From positions 6,468,022-6,532,021 of the forward strand of contig NC_049983.1 of NCBI RefSeq assembly GCF_000003815.2: 64,000 bases of DNA, given 5' to 3'. Of the stretch, positions 12,019 to 23,380 are shown piece after piece. The notes below the pieces were generated by a model, which had not been told where the DNA came from, ran no database searches, and saw only the letters and a program-made list of their open reading frames with translations. The position numbers and the translations under genes are program-made. Each line of letters begins with the position of its first letter. The first letter of the stretch is position 1. This DNA is from Branchiostoma floridae. Lineage: Eukaryota; Chordata; Leptocardii; Amphioxiformes; Branchiostomatidae.

Positions 12019-12301
12019 ATATCATGCCGATTATATGGACAGTCCCAGACAGACATATAACGACGAACAGGAAAGTAAACGAAGCCCCAATATTGCCTTA
12101 CCAGGATAAAGTAGGCACTTGTTTATTTTAACTCTGGCACTGATGAATGCAATGTGCTAAGAAGCCAGAGTTTAACATCTGTTTAGGGATTCCTCTACCG
12201 CGACAGCTGTTCACACATAATCCCATATATGCACCATTCAACATCTGCTTGGCTATACAATTACTGCAACGCAGACCTGGACCAATATACCGAGAGACAT
12301 A

Positions 12302-12478
12302 NNNNNNNNNNNNNNNNNNNNNNNNNNNNNNNNNNNNNNNNNNNNNNNNNNNNNNNNNNNNNNNNNNNNNNNNNNNNNNNNNNNNNNNNNNNNNNNNNNN
12401 NNNNNNNNNNNNNNNNNNNNNNNNNNNNNNNNNNNNNNNNNNNNNNNNNNNNNNNNNNNNNNNNNNNNNNNNNNNNNN
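12302..12478. other. Assembly gap (177 N)
   Basis: A run of N. Confidence 0.99.
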
Positions 12479-12482
12479 AAAG

Positions 12483-12640
12483 ATTGAACTGAAGTCACAA
12501 CTAGCTAACCGGAAAAAACAGGTTCAAGCTTCGAGGTTACCCTCCGGTCACAGAGTAACAAGGCCAGAAGCCTATTCTTAAATATTGAACTGAAGTCACA
12601 ACCAGCTGACCGGAAAAAACAGGTCCAAGCTTCGAGGTAT
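12483..12640. repeat. 100-bp direct repeat (two copies)
   Basis: ATTGAACTGAAGTCACAAC recurs at 12483 and 12583, followed each time by an 'ACCGGAAAAAACAGGT' block. The intervening motif TTACCCTCCGGTCACAGAGT at 12537 recurs on the other strand at 22844-22866, so this is a dispersed family. Confidence 0.7.
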
Positions 12641-12644
12641 ATTC

Positions 12645-13733
12645 ACAGAACTCAAACGCTTTTATCAAAGACTTTAAGATACGTAAATTCAATCCTGTTG
12701 ACACATGAGAGAAGAATGTAGTTGAAAATGTCAGACTTGAAAGGACAGGAAAAGGGAAAACCACGCGTTCCGATTTTCAATTGTTACACGTTAGAAAACG
12801 TAGCGTATCGACGTCATTTTTGGTTCCAAAAGTACTGGCGGTATTGTGCCGAACAAATACATGACGTAAGTCGTACTGTTCAAGAGCCTCTCGCATTATG
12901 TGATAGTCTTGGAAACGACTAAGCAAACTATACACAAAACGTACACACAAACAAAGCAATATTTTATGTTACCACAATGCCACATCCTTATATCAATAGA
13001 ATTAGAAGAAAGGATGGCAAAATAATAAACACTTTGATTTGCAGTTCAACACGAGAGAACCTTTGTCGACATTTATCCGTTCCAAAGTCAAGTGTTTCCA
13101 CACGTCTTGAAAGGTCAGAGGTCATCAGGATGACAGGTAGCCCTATTTTTCAGGGATAAAATCTTGTCACCAATCCACTGAAATCTCACTATTTAATTGC
13201 CAATCTTCATACCTAACAGTATCTAAGGTAATACTTAGATACTTGGGAATAACTTGTTGTACCGATTTTCCCTCACTTATGTGTTCCAACTGTTATATTG
13301 TTATATAGTCTGAGTCTGTTGTCTCCACCATTGTTTAACCATAGTGGGGAGGGCATGCCTGCTTTATGACCTCTTACCTCTCCCGATATTGCTCGTACAT
13401 CTGACCGTACTGTAGCTTGCTATAATGTAATGTGTATTTTAATTAAGCTCAATAGACTTGTCAATTTTAGTGTCATATTAGCTCCCTATGCCCAATGTTG
13501 CTATATTAGTGTTGGATTGAGTGCTCTCTTGCATCAGACTAGGTGCAGACATGTCCCCATGATTTGATTCGTGAAACGTGCCTGTGCAGTTTCTGGTACA
13601 ACCCTTGATATATTTCTCGTACTCAGCAGCAATTTAGCTCTTGGCGTATTAGTATTGTATGTATTGTATGTACTGATTTTAGTATAGTCGAATTGTCATA
13701 TAATTTAATGGCAGTGAATGGGATTTTTTTTGT
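12645..13733. other. Spacer without recognised feature
   Basis: Short open frames only, none with a recognisable domain, and no clear repeats. Confidence 0.4.
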
Positions 13734-13841
13734 TATGCCAATGCCATATTGATATGTAAATCTCTCAGCTATGGCAATGTCATATTGATATGTAAATCTC
13801 TCAGCTATGCCAATTTCATATTGATATGTAAATCTCTCAGC
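13734..13841. repeat. 36-bp tandem repeat, three copies
   Basis: Units of 36 bp each contain CATATTGATATGTAAATCTC and end TCAGC. They start at 13734, 13770 and 13806 and differ at a few bases near the unit start. Confidence 0.85.
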
Positions 13842-13907
13842 AGTCCCAATACCTACCAGTGATTACTCACTCTGCTTAATCAGGTTAACCAGTATGTTCC
13901 AAGTAAT

Positions 13908-14175
13908 AGATAGATCATGGGAGTGGCCTGACTATGTGGATTTGGTACTGCTCCGCCCACCCGTATTGCNNNNNNNNNNNNNNNNNNNNNNNNNNNNNNN
14001 NNNNNNNNNNNNNNNNNNNNNNNNNNNNNNNNNNNNNNNNNNNNNNNNNNNNNNNNNNNNNNNNNNNNNAACCCCCAAGATTCGGTCGCACCCAGTGTAT
14101 TAAATCCACATAGTCAGGACACTACCAGGATCTATCTGACTTAGAACATGGCCATCTTTCCGAAGCAAAAGACAC
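13908..14175. repeat. Inverted repeat flanking an assembly gap
   Basis: The left arm contains CTGACTATGTGGATTT (about 13928-13943). The right arm has its complement near 14101-14118 together with a GATCTATCTGAC block. The right flank also carries AACATGGCCATCTTTCC, the complement of the LINE leader repeat at 15263-15386. The gap 13970-14069 (100 N) is probably a placeholder of nominal size. Confidence 0.6.
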
Positions 14176-14880
14176 TTTTTTAGTCATTAGAAACATGCAG
14201 TTTGTTTTCCTAGCAAGCGAACAGACAGGCTATATTCTTCTCCTATTTCCCATTCATGACCCTGGTGATGGCGCCTCACACCTTTCCTCATGAGGCTTGT
14301 GTGAAATTCATGTCTGGTTTTACAACACTTTTTTGCACCACAATGCCATTGTTCTGTGGGTGTATGTCAGATCAATCCCAGTTCCCAACCTGACCTCAAA
14401 TGAGCAGGACGTGGCATGTCTTGGAGGCCCATTTTCTCGAGTATGTTCAGCCGTTTTCACAGTATGTTCAGGCGAGTTCCGTACACAGCCCGACACGTCT
14501 GAGTTCCAGTTCGAGCTGGTGTAAAACGTTTTGCTGCAGCATGGTGGCATCTCTGCCGAACTGTTCTGTAGTTTTGATCCTGACCAGTTCTTGCCAGACA
14601 GACCGGCCGACGTCGCTGCCTCCTCCCCCATTTCATTCGCCCTGCTGGAGCAACTGTTCTGACGAGCTGTCCTGTTCCCAGTTTGACCCGTTCCTGGTAG
14701 ACCACATCATGCATTATCTTCCTGCATTTTTAGTTTGTTTCTCGTTTATGGAAGTATTGATCGTTTTGATCAATTTAACTCACATGTTTTTATGTAGCAT
14801 CTCTACTAGTTTTTCTTTACCATCTTGGAGCCTGTTCCCTAGCTTGATGTATCCAAGGAGGTTATATTTTTCATGTCTTT
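14176..14880. other. Spacer without recognised feature
   Basis: A 160-codon open frame (14400-14882) shows no domain and overlaps opposite frames of similar length. I see no gene here. Confidence 0.4.
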
Positions 14881-14891
14881 GAAAGTTTGAT

Positions 14892-14920
14892 CAAGGAGCT
14901 TTTATCATAAAAGCTCCTTG
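14892..14920. repeat. Hairpin with 14-bp arms and one-base centre
   Basis: CAAGGAGCTTTTAT and its exact complement flank a single C. It lies 200 bp before the LINE leader repeats and may mark an element boundary. Confidence 0.8.
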
Positions 14921-15119
14921 GTTTGATGCAACGCTGTTTGTACATTTTCTTGTTACAAGAAACTCTTTATTATTGTCTTGTTCGTTTTCTGACTTTCTTT
15001 CATGATCGTAAGAATTTCCTTTGTTTATGTTATGAATAAAGATGTTCAGTAACATAGGTTGATTTGCTGTTTCCCTTTTTGTTGATTCTTTAATTGCTTT
15101 TATTTGCATGAGAAAGGTG

Positions 15120-15386
15120 GGCGTCTCCAACTTAGTCAATTTATTCGTTGGTTGGTACACCCCTACCCCAAGGGAGACCATTCAGTTGAATGGTGGTCGT
15201 CTCCAACTTAGTCAATTTATTCGTTACTTAGTACACCCCTACCCCTAGGGACACCATACTATGTGGATATAGTCACAAGAAATACTCGCTCCTGATTGGC
15301 TGAGGAAAGATGGCCATGTTCTAAGTGGATATAGTCACAAGAAATACTCGCTCCTGATTGGCTAAGGAAAGATGGCCATGTTCTAA
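15120..15386 (+). promoter_or_regulatory. LINE leader: two pairs of tandem repeats
   Basis: A 76-bp unit (GTCTCCAACTTAGTCAATTT at 15123 and 15199) is followed by a 62-bp unit repeated twice (15263-15324, 15325-15386; starts GTGGATATAGTCACAAG). The two 62-bp copies differ at one or two bases. Tandem leader monomers in front of a LINE often act as its internal promoter. That role is inferred here from position. Confidence 0.65.
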
Positions 15387-15416
15387 GGTGTGATTGCCGT
15401 TGTACTTACAACAGTC

Positions 15417-18269
15417 ATGTTTACAATTGGTAGCTCAAATGTCCGTAGCTTGAATCCACACACGGCCTCTGGTCACTATAAGACCTCAGAACTCGAAGAG
15501 ATTCTCCGTACCAACAAAATCTCTGTAATGGGCATCACTGAAACATGGCTACACCATGGTATTCTCCCCAACGACATCAACATCCCAGGGTATAGCACAA
15601 TACACCGTAAGGACAGACAGGGCAAAACAGGAGGAGGCGTCGCCATCCTCATTAGTGACACTCTACCCAGTAAACGTAGAGTTGACTTAGAAACGCGTAC
15701 GTGTGATTCTAACTGGGAAGACGTATGGGTCGAGGTCACTGTGGCGGGCAACAAAGTTCTTGTCTCATGTGTCTACAGACCACCAGTTGCCCCGGATAGC
15801 TTCTTTGACCAGTTCGAAACCTCCATCTCTAAAGTTGCTACGGAAAAAGGCACTATAATTGTTATTACCGGGGACTTTAATTGTCACCATACGGACTGGG
15901 GTGATACATCAACTGACAATAATGCACTTAACCTTGTAGACATCATAGAGAGGTACGGCCTGTACCAGTGTCAACACCAGCCAACCCGATGTACCCCTAC
16001 ATGCCAAAGTACACTTGACCTCATGATACTGTCTGACCCGTCTAGAATCGACGACATGTCTACCCTAGCACCTGTCGGAAATTCTGATCATGCTGTTATA
16101 ACTTGTAGACTTAACCTATCTATTCCTACTGTGCACCCTACTAGAAAACATGTTTGGTACTATAACCGTGCGGATTTTGATGTATTTAGGTCTGAACTAA
16201 GTAAGATCAATTGGAATTCATGTATGCATGGCTCTATTGATGAGAGATGGAATAGCTGGAAGGCTAAGTTCTTAAATGTTGCAAAAAACACCATCCCCAG
16301 CAAGAACATCAAGGCTACAGCTCCACGTAAACCCTGGGTAACCTCTGAATTACTGGAGGCTATCCAACACAAAACCGAACTGTACAAAACTTTTAAGTCT
16401 TCGCCATCCAATGAAAATTGGAATAGTTACACAAAGGCCAAAAACCGCCTGACTAAAGACCTTCGCCAAGCCGAGGCTGGATACTACGCTGCCGTTAGCG
16501 AGAGACTGAAAACTGCTGAAGGTGCTCGTCAGTTCTGGTCTGTTCTCAAACAGGCAACTGGGAAGGGCAAGTCTGCAATCCCGGCTCTCTCTGCGAACGG
16601 CTCAGTGGTGGCTAAGGACAAGGACAAGGCTGAACTGCTAAACGACATCTTCGTCAACGTTACAAGTGAAGCAACCCACCCTGACTGTACCAGACGACTT
16701 CCTCGGTTCACCAATAAAGAACTAAACACAATCGTAGTGTCGGTGGAGGAAGTCCAACGCACCCTACAAACACTCCAGTCCAACAAGGCCCCTGGTCCTG
16801 ACGGGATTTCAAACAGACTGCTTAAGGAGGCAGCACCTATCATCTGCGCCTCCCTGTGCGAACTGTTTAATTTTTCCTTGTCAACCGGCCAGTTCCCTTT
16901 AGAGTGGAAAAGGTGCAACATCTCACCGGTCTACAAGAAGGGTGATCGCACTAATCCCTCCAACTACCGGCCCATCGCCTTACTTTCTACAGTTCCCAAG
17001 GTCTTGGAGAGACTTGTTCATAATCACTTGTACGCTTACCTTATGAACAACAACCTGATTAACGTCAACCAGTCAGGCTTCAAGAAAGGAGACGGAACAG
17101 TACTGCAGCTCATGCGGCTTGTTGACGAATGGGCCAAGTCCATTGACGATCCCAACATTGCCTGCACTGCCGCTGTCTTCCTGGATGTCCGTCGAGCATT
17201 CGACACCGTGTGGCACGATGGTCTCACCTACAAGCTCTCCCGTTACGGTGTTAAGGGAGCCCTCAACATGTGGGTTGCAGACTACCTCACGGGCCGACAA
17301 CAACGAGTTGTGATTAACGGCGTGGCGTCCTCCTGGGGGCACACTAAGGCAGGAGTCCCACAAGGAAGTATCCTAGGACCGCTCCTATTCCTTGTGTACA
17401 TTAATGACATCAAAGACCTACCTTGTTCCTCAAACATCAATTGCTTCGCTGACGACACGTCGCTTTCCAAGTCCGGACCGACAGCTCAGAAAGTGGCCAG
17501 CACAACAAACACTGACCTTCAACATGTCTCCACCTGGTTCGTTGACTGGGGCCTTGAGCTCCATCCGGACAAGTGCAAGGTCATGTGTATAAAGTCCCCT
17601 CGAAGTAAAGTACAGCTACCTACAATCTACATAGCTGGACAGATAGTTGAACAAGTGCCGTTCTATACTCACCTGGGCACCACCATCCACCAGACCTTAC
17701 GTTGGACTGAACACGTCCAGACTACATCTAACAAGGCCAGGAGAACTCTGGGATTCCTGTGGAAACTCAGAGGCAAGCTATCCCGGGAGGCACTAGAGAT
17801 GGCGTACAACACGATGGTTCGACCAAAACTGGAGTACGCCTCTGTACTGCTAGGGGACCTGGCTTCTTCATCCAGCAAGATGTTGGAGCGAGTTCACTAC
17901 CAAGCCGCCTGCCTTGTCACCGGGGCCGCTAGACGAACACCATCAAGCGTCGTCATGCAAGAACTTGGATGGGACAGCCTAGCAACTAGAAGACATTCCC
18001 AGTCCATGGTTCTCATGTATAAACTGGTGAATGGCTTAGTCCCTCCTCACCTGCAACCGCTGATACCCACCACAAGAGGCGAGCACAGAACCACACGCCT
18101 ACGGCTTCGCAACTCTACCCATCTCCACATACCACGCTGCAGGACCCAGACTTACCAGTCAAGCTTCATTCCGCACGCTTCCCGCCTCTGGAACGATCTT
18201 CCCCAGGCAATAAAGCAAGCTGGTAGTCTCAGATTGTTTAAACGAAGACTGGCAAACTGGACTGACTGA
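15417..18269 (+). CDS. Non-LTR retrotransposon endonuclease-reverse transcriptase
   Basis: An uninterrupted 950-residue frame encodes an APE-type endonuclease and a reverse transcriptase, the machinery that nicks target DNA and copies the element RNA onto it. The endonuclease occupies about residues 1-235, with Glu42 in ITETWL, Asp153 in GDFN and Asp224-His225 in NSDH. The reverse transcriptase is about 456-726, with NKAPGPDG, Asp590 in VFLDVRRAFDTVW, AGVPQGSILGPLLF and the FADD box (677-680). A thumb-like C-terminal region follows. I start at the first ATG; the frame is open a little further upstream without one. No ORF1 is seen. The motif order fits the CR1/L2/Jockey superfamily, but the clade is uncertain. 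The lack of stops or frameshifts suggests a young copy, and base composition is higher in GC than the flanks. Confidence 0.95.
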   Translation: MFTIGSSNVRSLNPHTASGHYKTSELEEILRTNKISVMGITETWLHHGILPNDINIPGYSTIHRKDRQGKTGGGVAILISDTLPSKRRVDLETRTCDSNWEDVWVEVTVAGNKVLVSCVYRPPVAPDSFFDQFETSISKVATEKGTIIVITGDFNCHHTDWGDTSTDNNALNLVDIIERYGLYQCQHQPTRCTPTCQSTLDLMILSDPSRIDDMSTLAPVGNSDHAVITCRLNLSIPTVHPTRKHVWYYNRADFDVFRSELSKINWNSCMHGSIDERWNSWKAKFLNVAKNTIPSKNIKATAPRKPWVTSELLEAIQHKTELYKTFKSSPSNENWNSYTKAKNRLTKDLRQAEAGYYAAVSERLKTAEGARQFWSVLKQATGKGKSAIPALSANGSVVAKDKDKAELLNDIFVNVTSEATHPDCTRRLPRFTNKELNTIVVSVEEVQRTLQTLQSNKAPGPDGISNRLLKEAAPIICASLCELFNFSLSTGQFPLEWKRCNISPVYKKGDRTNPSNYRPIALLSTVPKVLERLVHNHLYAYLMNNNLINVNQSGFKKGDGTVLQLMRLVDEWAKSIDDPNIACTAAVFLDVRRAFDTVWHDGLTYKLSRYGVKGALNMWVADYLTGRQQRVVINGVASSWGHTKAGVPQGSILGPLLFLVYINDIKDLPCSSNINCFADDTSLSKSGPTAQKVASTTNTDLQHVSTWFVDWGLELHPDKCKVMCIKSPRSKVQLPTIYIAGQIVEQVPFYTHLGTTIHQTLRWTEHVQTTSNKARRTLGFLWKLRGKLSREALEMAYNTMVRPKLEYASVLLGDLASSSSKMLERVHYQAACLVTGAARRTPSSVVMQELGWDSLATRRHSQSMVLMYKLVNGLVPPHLQPLIPTTRGEHRTTRLRLRNSTHLHIPRCRTQTYQSSFIPHASRLWNDLPQAIKQAGSLRLFKRRLANWTD

Positions 18270-18453
18270 TTGTTACCCAGATTTATAGATTGTATTGTAA
18301 TTTTAAATTGTATGCAATGATTGTACAGTATTTCAACAATTGTACAAATTGATATGTATGTATGTATTCATGTGTGGGCCACGACACCAGCATATCGCTG
18401 CCTGTGTCCCACGTGTATTGTATTGTTTGCAATTCCAATAAATCAATCAGTCA

Positions 18454-18930
18454 TTTCCACAAATGGAGTGGCTGGTTGATATGTTAGAAAAAAGTTAGAA
18501 AACCAAAACAAAACATGATATTATTCCGTCACAATAATATTTTGGAACGATTCTATATCTACTACGGCTACGTGTAAGTCAACACACTACTTAGTACTTT
18601 CCTGTGCTGAAATAACTCAAACAAATCTTTGTATCGGTGGACGTGGGGACTTGAAACCTTGCTGGTGAGTTTCTCTTACAATCAAGTAAAGAAGATATGT
18701 CATGTATTATTTTCTAATGATCGAGTGATAACGTTAGAGTTCATTACTTTATTTTAGAGGTCGCCGAAAGGTTCCAAAACATGGAAAGATAGAATATCTT
18801 TGTTTGCATAGCATTATACGCTTTGTATGAACTATCACGCTTGTTCAAATTAAGAACTCAATATATGTTGATTTATCAATCTTATGTGCTTCATTATGTT
18901 ATCACGATTATGTAAATGTGCTAGCGACCC
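18454..18930. other. Spacer without recognised feature
   Basis: AT-rich sequence with no open frame of note and no clear repeat. Confidence 0.4.
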
Positions 18931-19215
18931 CAGGAAGGAACCCTGAGGAACGCTCAGTGCTCAGTGGAACTTAGGTTAGTAAGTTCCATAACTGTTTCTG
19001 TAGCAAAGTATATTTCTACAGGGTAAGTTGCTAGCGCTTCCCCTTTAACTTACTTGAGGCACCAGGACCAAAATTTTACTTCCCTCCCAAAAGACTGGTG
19101 CAGCCCCAACCGAAATGCCATTCCCAGGATTTGAACTTGAGTCTCCCAGTTATCAACCAATTGGAACACAACTACGCGCACCCAACTACGCTGGGAATAG
19201 TTATTCAACTATAGG
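18930..19215 (-). mobile_element. tRNA-derived SINE, minus strand (decayed)
   Basis: Read on the minus strand it has a B-box-like motif (complement of GGATTTGAACTT, about 19128-19139). It then has GGGGAAGCGCTAGCAACTTA and a CCCTG-TAGAAATATA block, which matches the body of the SINE at 45115-45530. The 3' part is diverged. Confidence 0.5.
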
Positions 19216-19969
19216 GAGCTCGAGAATAATTGGCAGCGTAGGTTGGGCAGTATAAGGTGACATTTGCCCCCGTATTAACAAGGGAGAAATGTGTCCCTTG
19301 ATCCCACGGACTGACTCCTGGCCAATTATTCACCCTATTTTGCCGTATTGAGGCACTGACACCGTATCCATGAGGCCAAGTTGATTTGGTTATATAGATT
19401 CTTTAATTTTTTGTTCTTTCACATCACTTCTTTGACTTCGGGACTGTTTGTGGCATTCAATCACATTACCAGCCATTTTTCGATATCTTGTTTTTGTGGT
19501 TGACGATGTATATATTTGCCCACATTTTGAAGCTGCTTCGTACGATTAACAACATATATAGTTGACAGCATTTTGGGGGAAACGGCCAAAAATTGATGCT
19601 CGTGCGGATGTCATCACTATGATATAATCAAATCAACATTCAGAAAGGCCTAGCGTAGATCACTGGAGTGTAGTGCATCTAAAAGTCAGTTACTCAGATG
19701 ATCGGTTCTCCAAAATGATCGCTTTTTTAAACCGCAGTTATCGTTGAATCATAGTTTTATCTGATTTTCCCCTGCAAATGGACCTGATTAGAATGTCATG
19801 CGGTTGAATTTGGACTCCCACTGTACTGTCATATCTCTAGGTATGTGGATTTCCTTTGCTTCAAAAAATGAATATATAACGTTACATCATACCTAAAGCG
19901 CCGAATATAAATTCATTCCAAGCCCTACCCTTAGTACAATCAAAGACCACTTGGTAACGTGGCTGAATT

Positions 19970-20150
19970 TGTTAACTCCGTACATCGTACATCGTACACC
20001 AACCCTGCCTACCTGTACGAAGTTAGATTTGTTAAGTTCGTACATCGTACATCGTACACCAACCCTGCCTACCTGTACGAAGTTAGATTTGTTATCTTCG
20101 TACATCGTACATCGTACACCATCCCTGCCTACTTGTATGAAGTTAGATGA
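19970..20150. repeat. 60-bp tandem repeat, three copies
   Basis: Three units with an exact 60-base period contain TACATCGTACATCGTACACC and CCTGTACGAAGTTAGA. Copies 1 and 2 differ only in the last few bases. Open frames across the region reflect the repeat (60 is divisible by 3). Short TTCGTACAA-type repeats continue at 20200-20247. Confidence 0.9.
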
Positions 20151-20249
20151 CGTCACCTAAAACTTCCGAAGTTTACCGATTACGGTCTATATCTACCTTT
20201 AACTTCGTACAAGTTCGTACAACTTCGTACAAACTAACTTCGTACATTT

Positions 20250-22195
20250 ACCCCATTCCTGGACATACCTCTGAATTTGAAGGTATTGGACGCTAACGGT
20301 TTCCAGATAAAACGGCAGTACGAATTTTTGTTGCAAGGAAACTCCTATCGTTTGGTAATTGTTGGTTACTAGTCGGACGATAGGAAGCTTATTACGCAAC
20401 ACGCTTTCTATGATGATTGCGTACTTTTCGGAACCGAACGTGGCTCCCATGAATGCATATAAAGGGACTGGCCCGTTTTAAATCAATTGTTCGACTCAAA
20501 AGTTACAGCATTCTCTAAAGATTGTACCCAAGTATGTAACGTTAAATGATTACTTCGGCTATCTTCATACCAAACGTTAAGCCCATCTTGAGTTATTGAA
20601 AATTTGAAATATGGCCCCAGTAGCATCCAGAGGGGCCAAACTTACAACACTTTACTCTCTTTCCGAAGAGGTATACAACGGTAAACGTTACCTCTATAAA
20701 AGCACGACCATACATATAAGCATGTTCAGAACACAGACATATTTCTGCAATACCTTAGAATGCCTTAGAAAGCCACTAGGAGCCCTAACCCATTATTGAA
20801 CTTGACCATCATTTTCTCGACCCCCACACACCTACCAAATATCATCAGAATCAAAAGCTGAGAGTCCCGAGTTGTGCTGTTCACAGGCACACATAACAGA
20901 CAGACGGCACCAAAAACATAGCAATCTTGGCGAAGATAATAATAAGAGCGGTGTACCAGAAACTCGTCCATCCATATCCATACCATGCTCCTATACTTAA
21001 CGGCCTTTCCCCTGTCATCTTTTGATCGGCTAAGCAATAAGTCGCCGGTCGGCTTGGGGCGCTCGCACATTCATAACAACCAATGGTGTGCTGAGAACAT
21101 GTGCACAACACAGAAACAACACCATCGCGTTACCTAGGCAACCGTGGAACCCGAATCGTTCGAAATTCGGTTCTAGAACCCTGACAGAAAACCGTCGTGT
21201 GTTGCGAGCGTTCGAACGTGAGGTAGATTGTGCTGTAGTGATTGTTAGAGTAAACGTTACCGAAGTAACGTGTTATGTTTTTACATGTTGTTCGGGCAGG
21301 TATATGGTGATGTCCTTGAGCAAGATGATACACAGAAGGATGTACGCAAGACGTCTTCGGTACTGAAGAAGGAGTCTCCTTGAATCGCAGGTAAGGTCTT
21401 AGATGTTGAAACGCACCATATATAATATGGCTGTGTTGACCTCTTATATTGCGGTCTTACAAAAAGCAGACAATCGTAAATTTCGGTCAACGGTCTGAGC
21501 TCAAATCTATGTCAGTAATCAGTAGTACGAGTATACTACTGTAAAATTTGAAATATTCGCGTGGATTTGATTTCACGCTAGGGTTCATGCAGGGTTCTAC
21601 TGTTAATGGGGGAAATGTTTGCATTCTTTTTTAGTTCGCGGCAAAGAGAAAATGATCTAACGCGAATATTTCCCCTTCGTCTAAAGTGCAATCCACATAT
21701 CTAGCACGTGGAAAATTAAGGATCTCAAACATGTAATATTTAGTCGCACCCCGTTGCTACTATACACATTGTGCAAACTGAGAAACATTGTTGAAATCAT
21801 TGCAAAGAAATATTTGAGTAAATCCAACTTGTCGGCTCTTAGAGACCGCCGAACTGTAAGAAATGCACTTTGAATATTTTGATTTGTGATATACCCTGGT
21901 TTTTACTTAATTGTGTGCCACAATCTTCGACGTTAAGAAAGTTCAAATTGAAAGAATGAAAAGGTAGTGCGACTGAAACTGACGTTCATACCGTTGAAAG
22001 AAAGAGACGGCGCGACAAACGGATTTGTTTTCACAAGGGAATTCCCTTTTGATATATACAATCCTAACTGCGGCTATAACGTTAGCCAGTTGCTATATTT
22101 TCTATGTTTTTATGTCTTTTGTCCTACATTTTCACTAGTCATATTTACTTTTAACATTATTCATACCTAGCTTTTGCTAACGACAAAACAGTGTA
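20250..22195. other. Spacer; old dispersed repeat copy at 20745-20880, no gene seen
   Basis: The only repeat I recognise is a minus-strand copy of the GGGCCTCCTAGTGGC family (20745-20880). Short open frames lack recognisable domains. Confidence 0.4.
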
Positions 22196-22199
22196 CATA

Positions 22200-22345
22200 C
22201 TAGTTCACTTTTGTTCGTGTGGTAACCTATGTCCGTTTTTCTAACAACAGATTATTGAGGGATATCAAGTTAACGGACGGTGGTTTCAGACTGCAATATT
22301 GTAACGATTGCAATTTGAAGCCACTGTCCGTTGACTTTTAATATC
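22200..22345. mobile_element. Hairpin MITE of the 'CTAGTTCACCTTTATCCGTG' family, truncated
   Basis: It begins TAGTTCACTTTTGTTCGTG, has inner arms GGATATCAAGTTAACGGACGG / CCACTGTCCGTTGACTT around 22260-22340, and lacks the outer right arm. Fuller copies are at 25978-26166 and 31981-32380. Confidence 0.6.
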
Positions 22346-23319
22346 CTTGCAAACGCTGGTTCAAAAAACAACCCCTCTGATAAAGATGAACTAGTCTTAG
22401 ACTCTGTTACAGACTACACTGATCAGTTTTATCCGAACTACTTCTGTTACCTGCCAGCTTCTGATTGCTTGTTGAAAATAAATGTATGCCCAGAGGCAAG
22501 AGCTACCCGCTTGCCATTCTTTCGAGGAAAGCTCATTCATACTGTAACTGCACCATTGTATAAACAGATGCCAAGGTCCTTACAACTCGAACCATTGATT
22601 CAAAAAACAAACGGCCACTTAAAAACCGAGCACAGCTTCCTGCCTTACAATTAATCCTTCGATTCATATGACTGTCACAGCTGGCACGAGGGCTAGGGAA
22701 AATTGTTTCCGGTAACTCTACCAGAGTGACTACGCTGGCTATTATATAGGAAGAATAATTTGCCAGGGGAGATTTTGCACTCTTATAACATATTAAGACT
22801 TTGAAATATAAGAATGCGTAGTAAACATTGTACTCATTCGTTACTCTGTGACCGGAGGGTAACCTCCATAGACAGAGTATTGTGATCGGTGAATGTGATG
22901 AGTGTTTGCATTCTGTGTCTCTATGTTCCGTTTCGTCTGAAGTTTGGCATGTCATTTGCACTCAGTGTTACAACATATTCTGATTATGAAATTGATGGTC
23001 ACACGCAAATCCAATCCAGAGGATGTTGTCCATAAATTTAAGTCAGTATGGCCTTACGGAATCAAGCGGCAGTTTTATTCAAATCATGTGGGAGAAGACA
23101 GATGGAAAATCTTAAACCTTTTTATTCCTTTCCAAAAAGCAATTCAGGAGTACCCAAAGGGACTGTTTTTTATTGTAGGCTTTAGCCATATAATTTGAGT
23201 AGAAAACGTGTGGGAATGTCAATAGATGAACAGGGTATGTAAACATATAAAACTACCAAGTACAACGCATATGGCAATTTGGTTAGTGAATGAGTCAGCT
23301 GTAAGTTCTAGAGTTGTGT

Positions 23320-23380
23320 ACCTAATACCTGTACCCTTACCTGTAAAATAGATTAGGTCCAGGTCCGGTGGTCCTGAACA
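23320..23380. repeat. GGTCCAGGTCC dispersed repeat, partial copy
   Basis: CCTGTACCCTTACCTG is followed by TTAGGTCCAGGTCCGGTGG, matching parts of the copies at 4651 and 44650. Confidence 0.5.

Larger units (their letters stand above)
15120..18453 (+). mobile_element. LINE (CR1/L2/Jockey-type) copy
   Basis: The element includes the tandem-repeat leader, the single long ORF and a 3' region ending AATAAATCAATCAGTCA at about 18437-18453. The ATCA-like repeats there probably form the microsatellite-type tail used in priming. The exact 5' boundary is unclear and may lie further left (to about 14890). I could not identify target-site duplications. Confidence 0.75.

Noticed and set aside
14400..14882. 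160-codon open frame
   Set aside because: Composition looks random, with opposite-strand frames of similar size and no domain.
15390..15416. Upstream extension of the LINE frame
   Set aside because: The frame is open but begins with GTG. The first ATG is at 15417, and eukaryotic translation rarely starts at GTG.
19893..20156. Open frames encoding a repeated VQVGRVGVRCTMYE-like peptide
   Set aside because: The 60-bp tandem repeat is a multiple of three and keeps several frames open on both strands. No start context or splice support exists.
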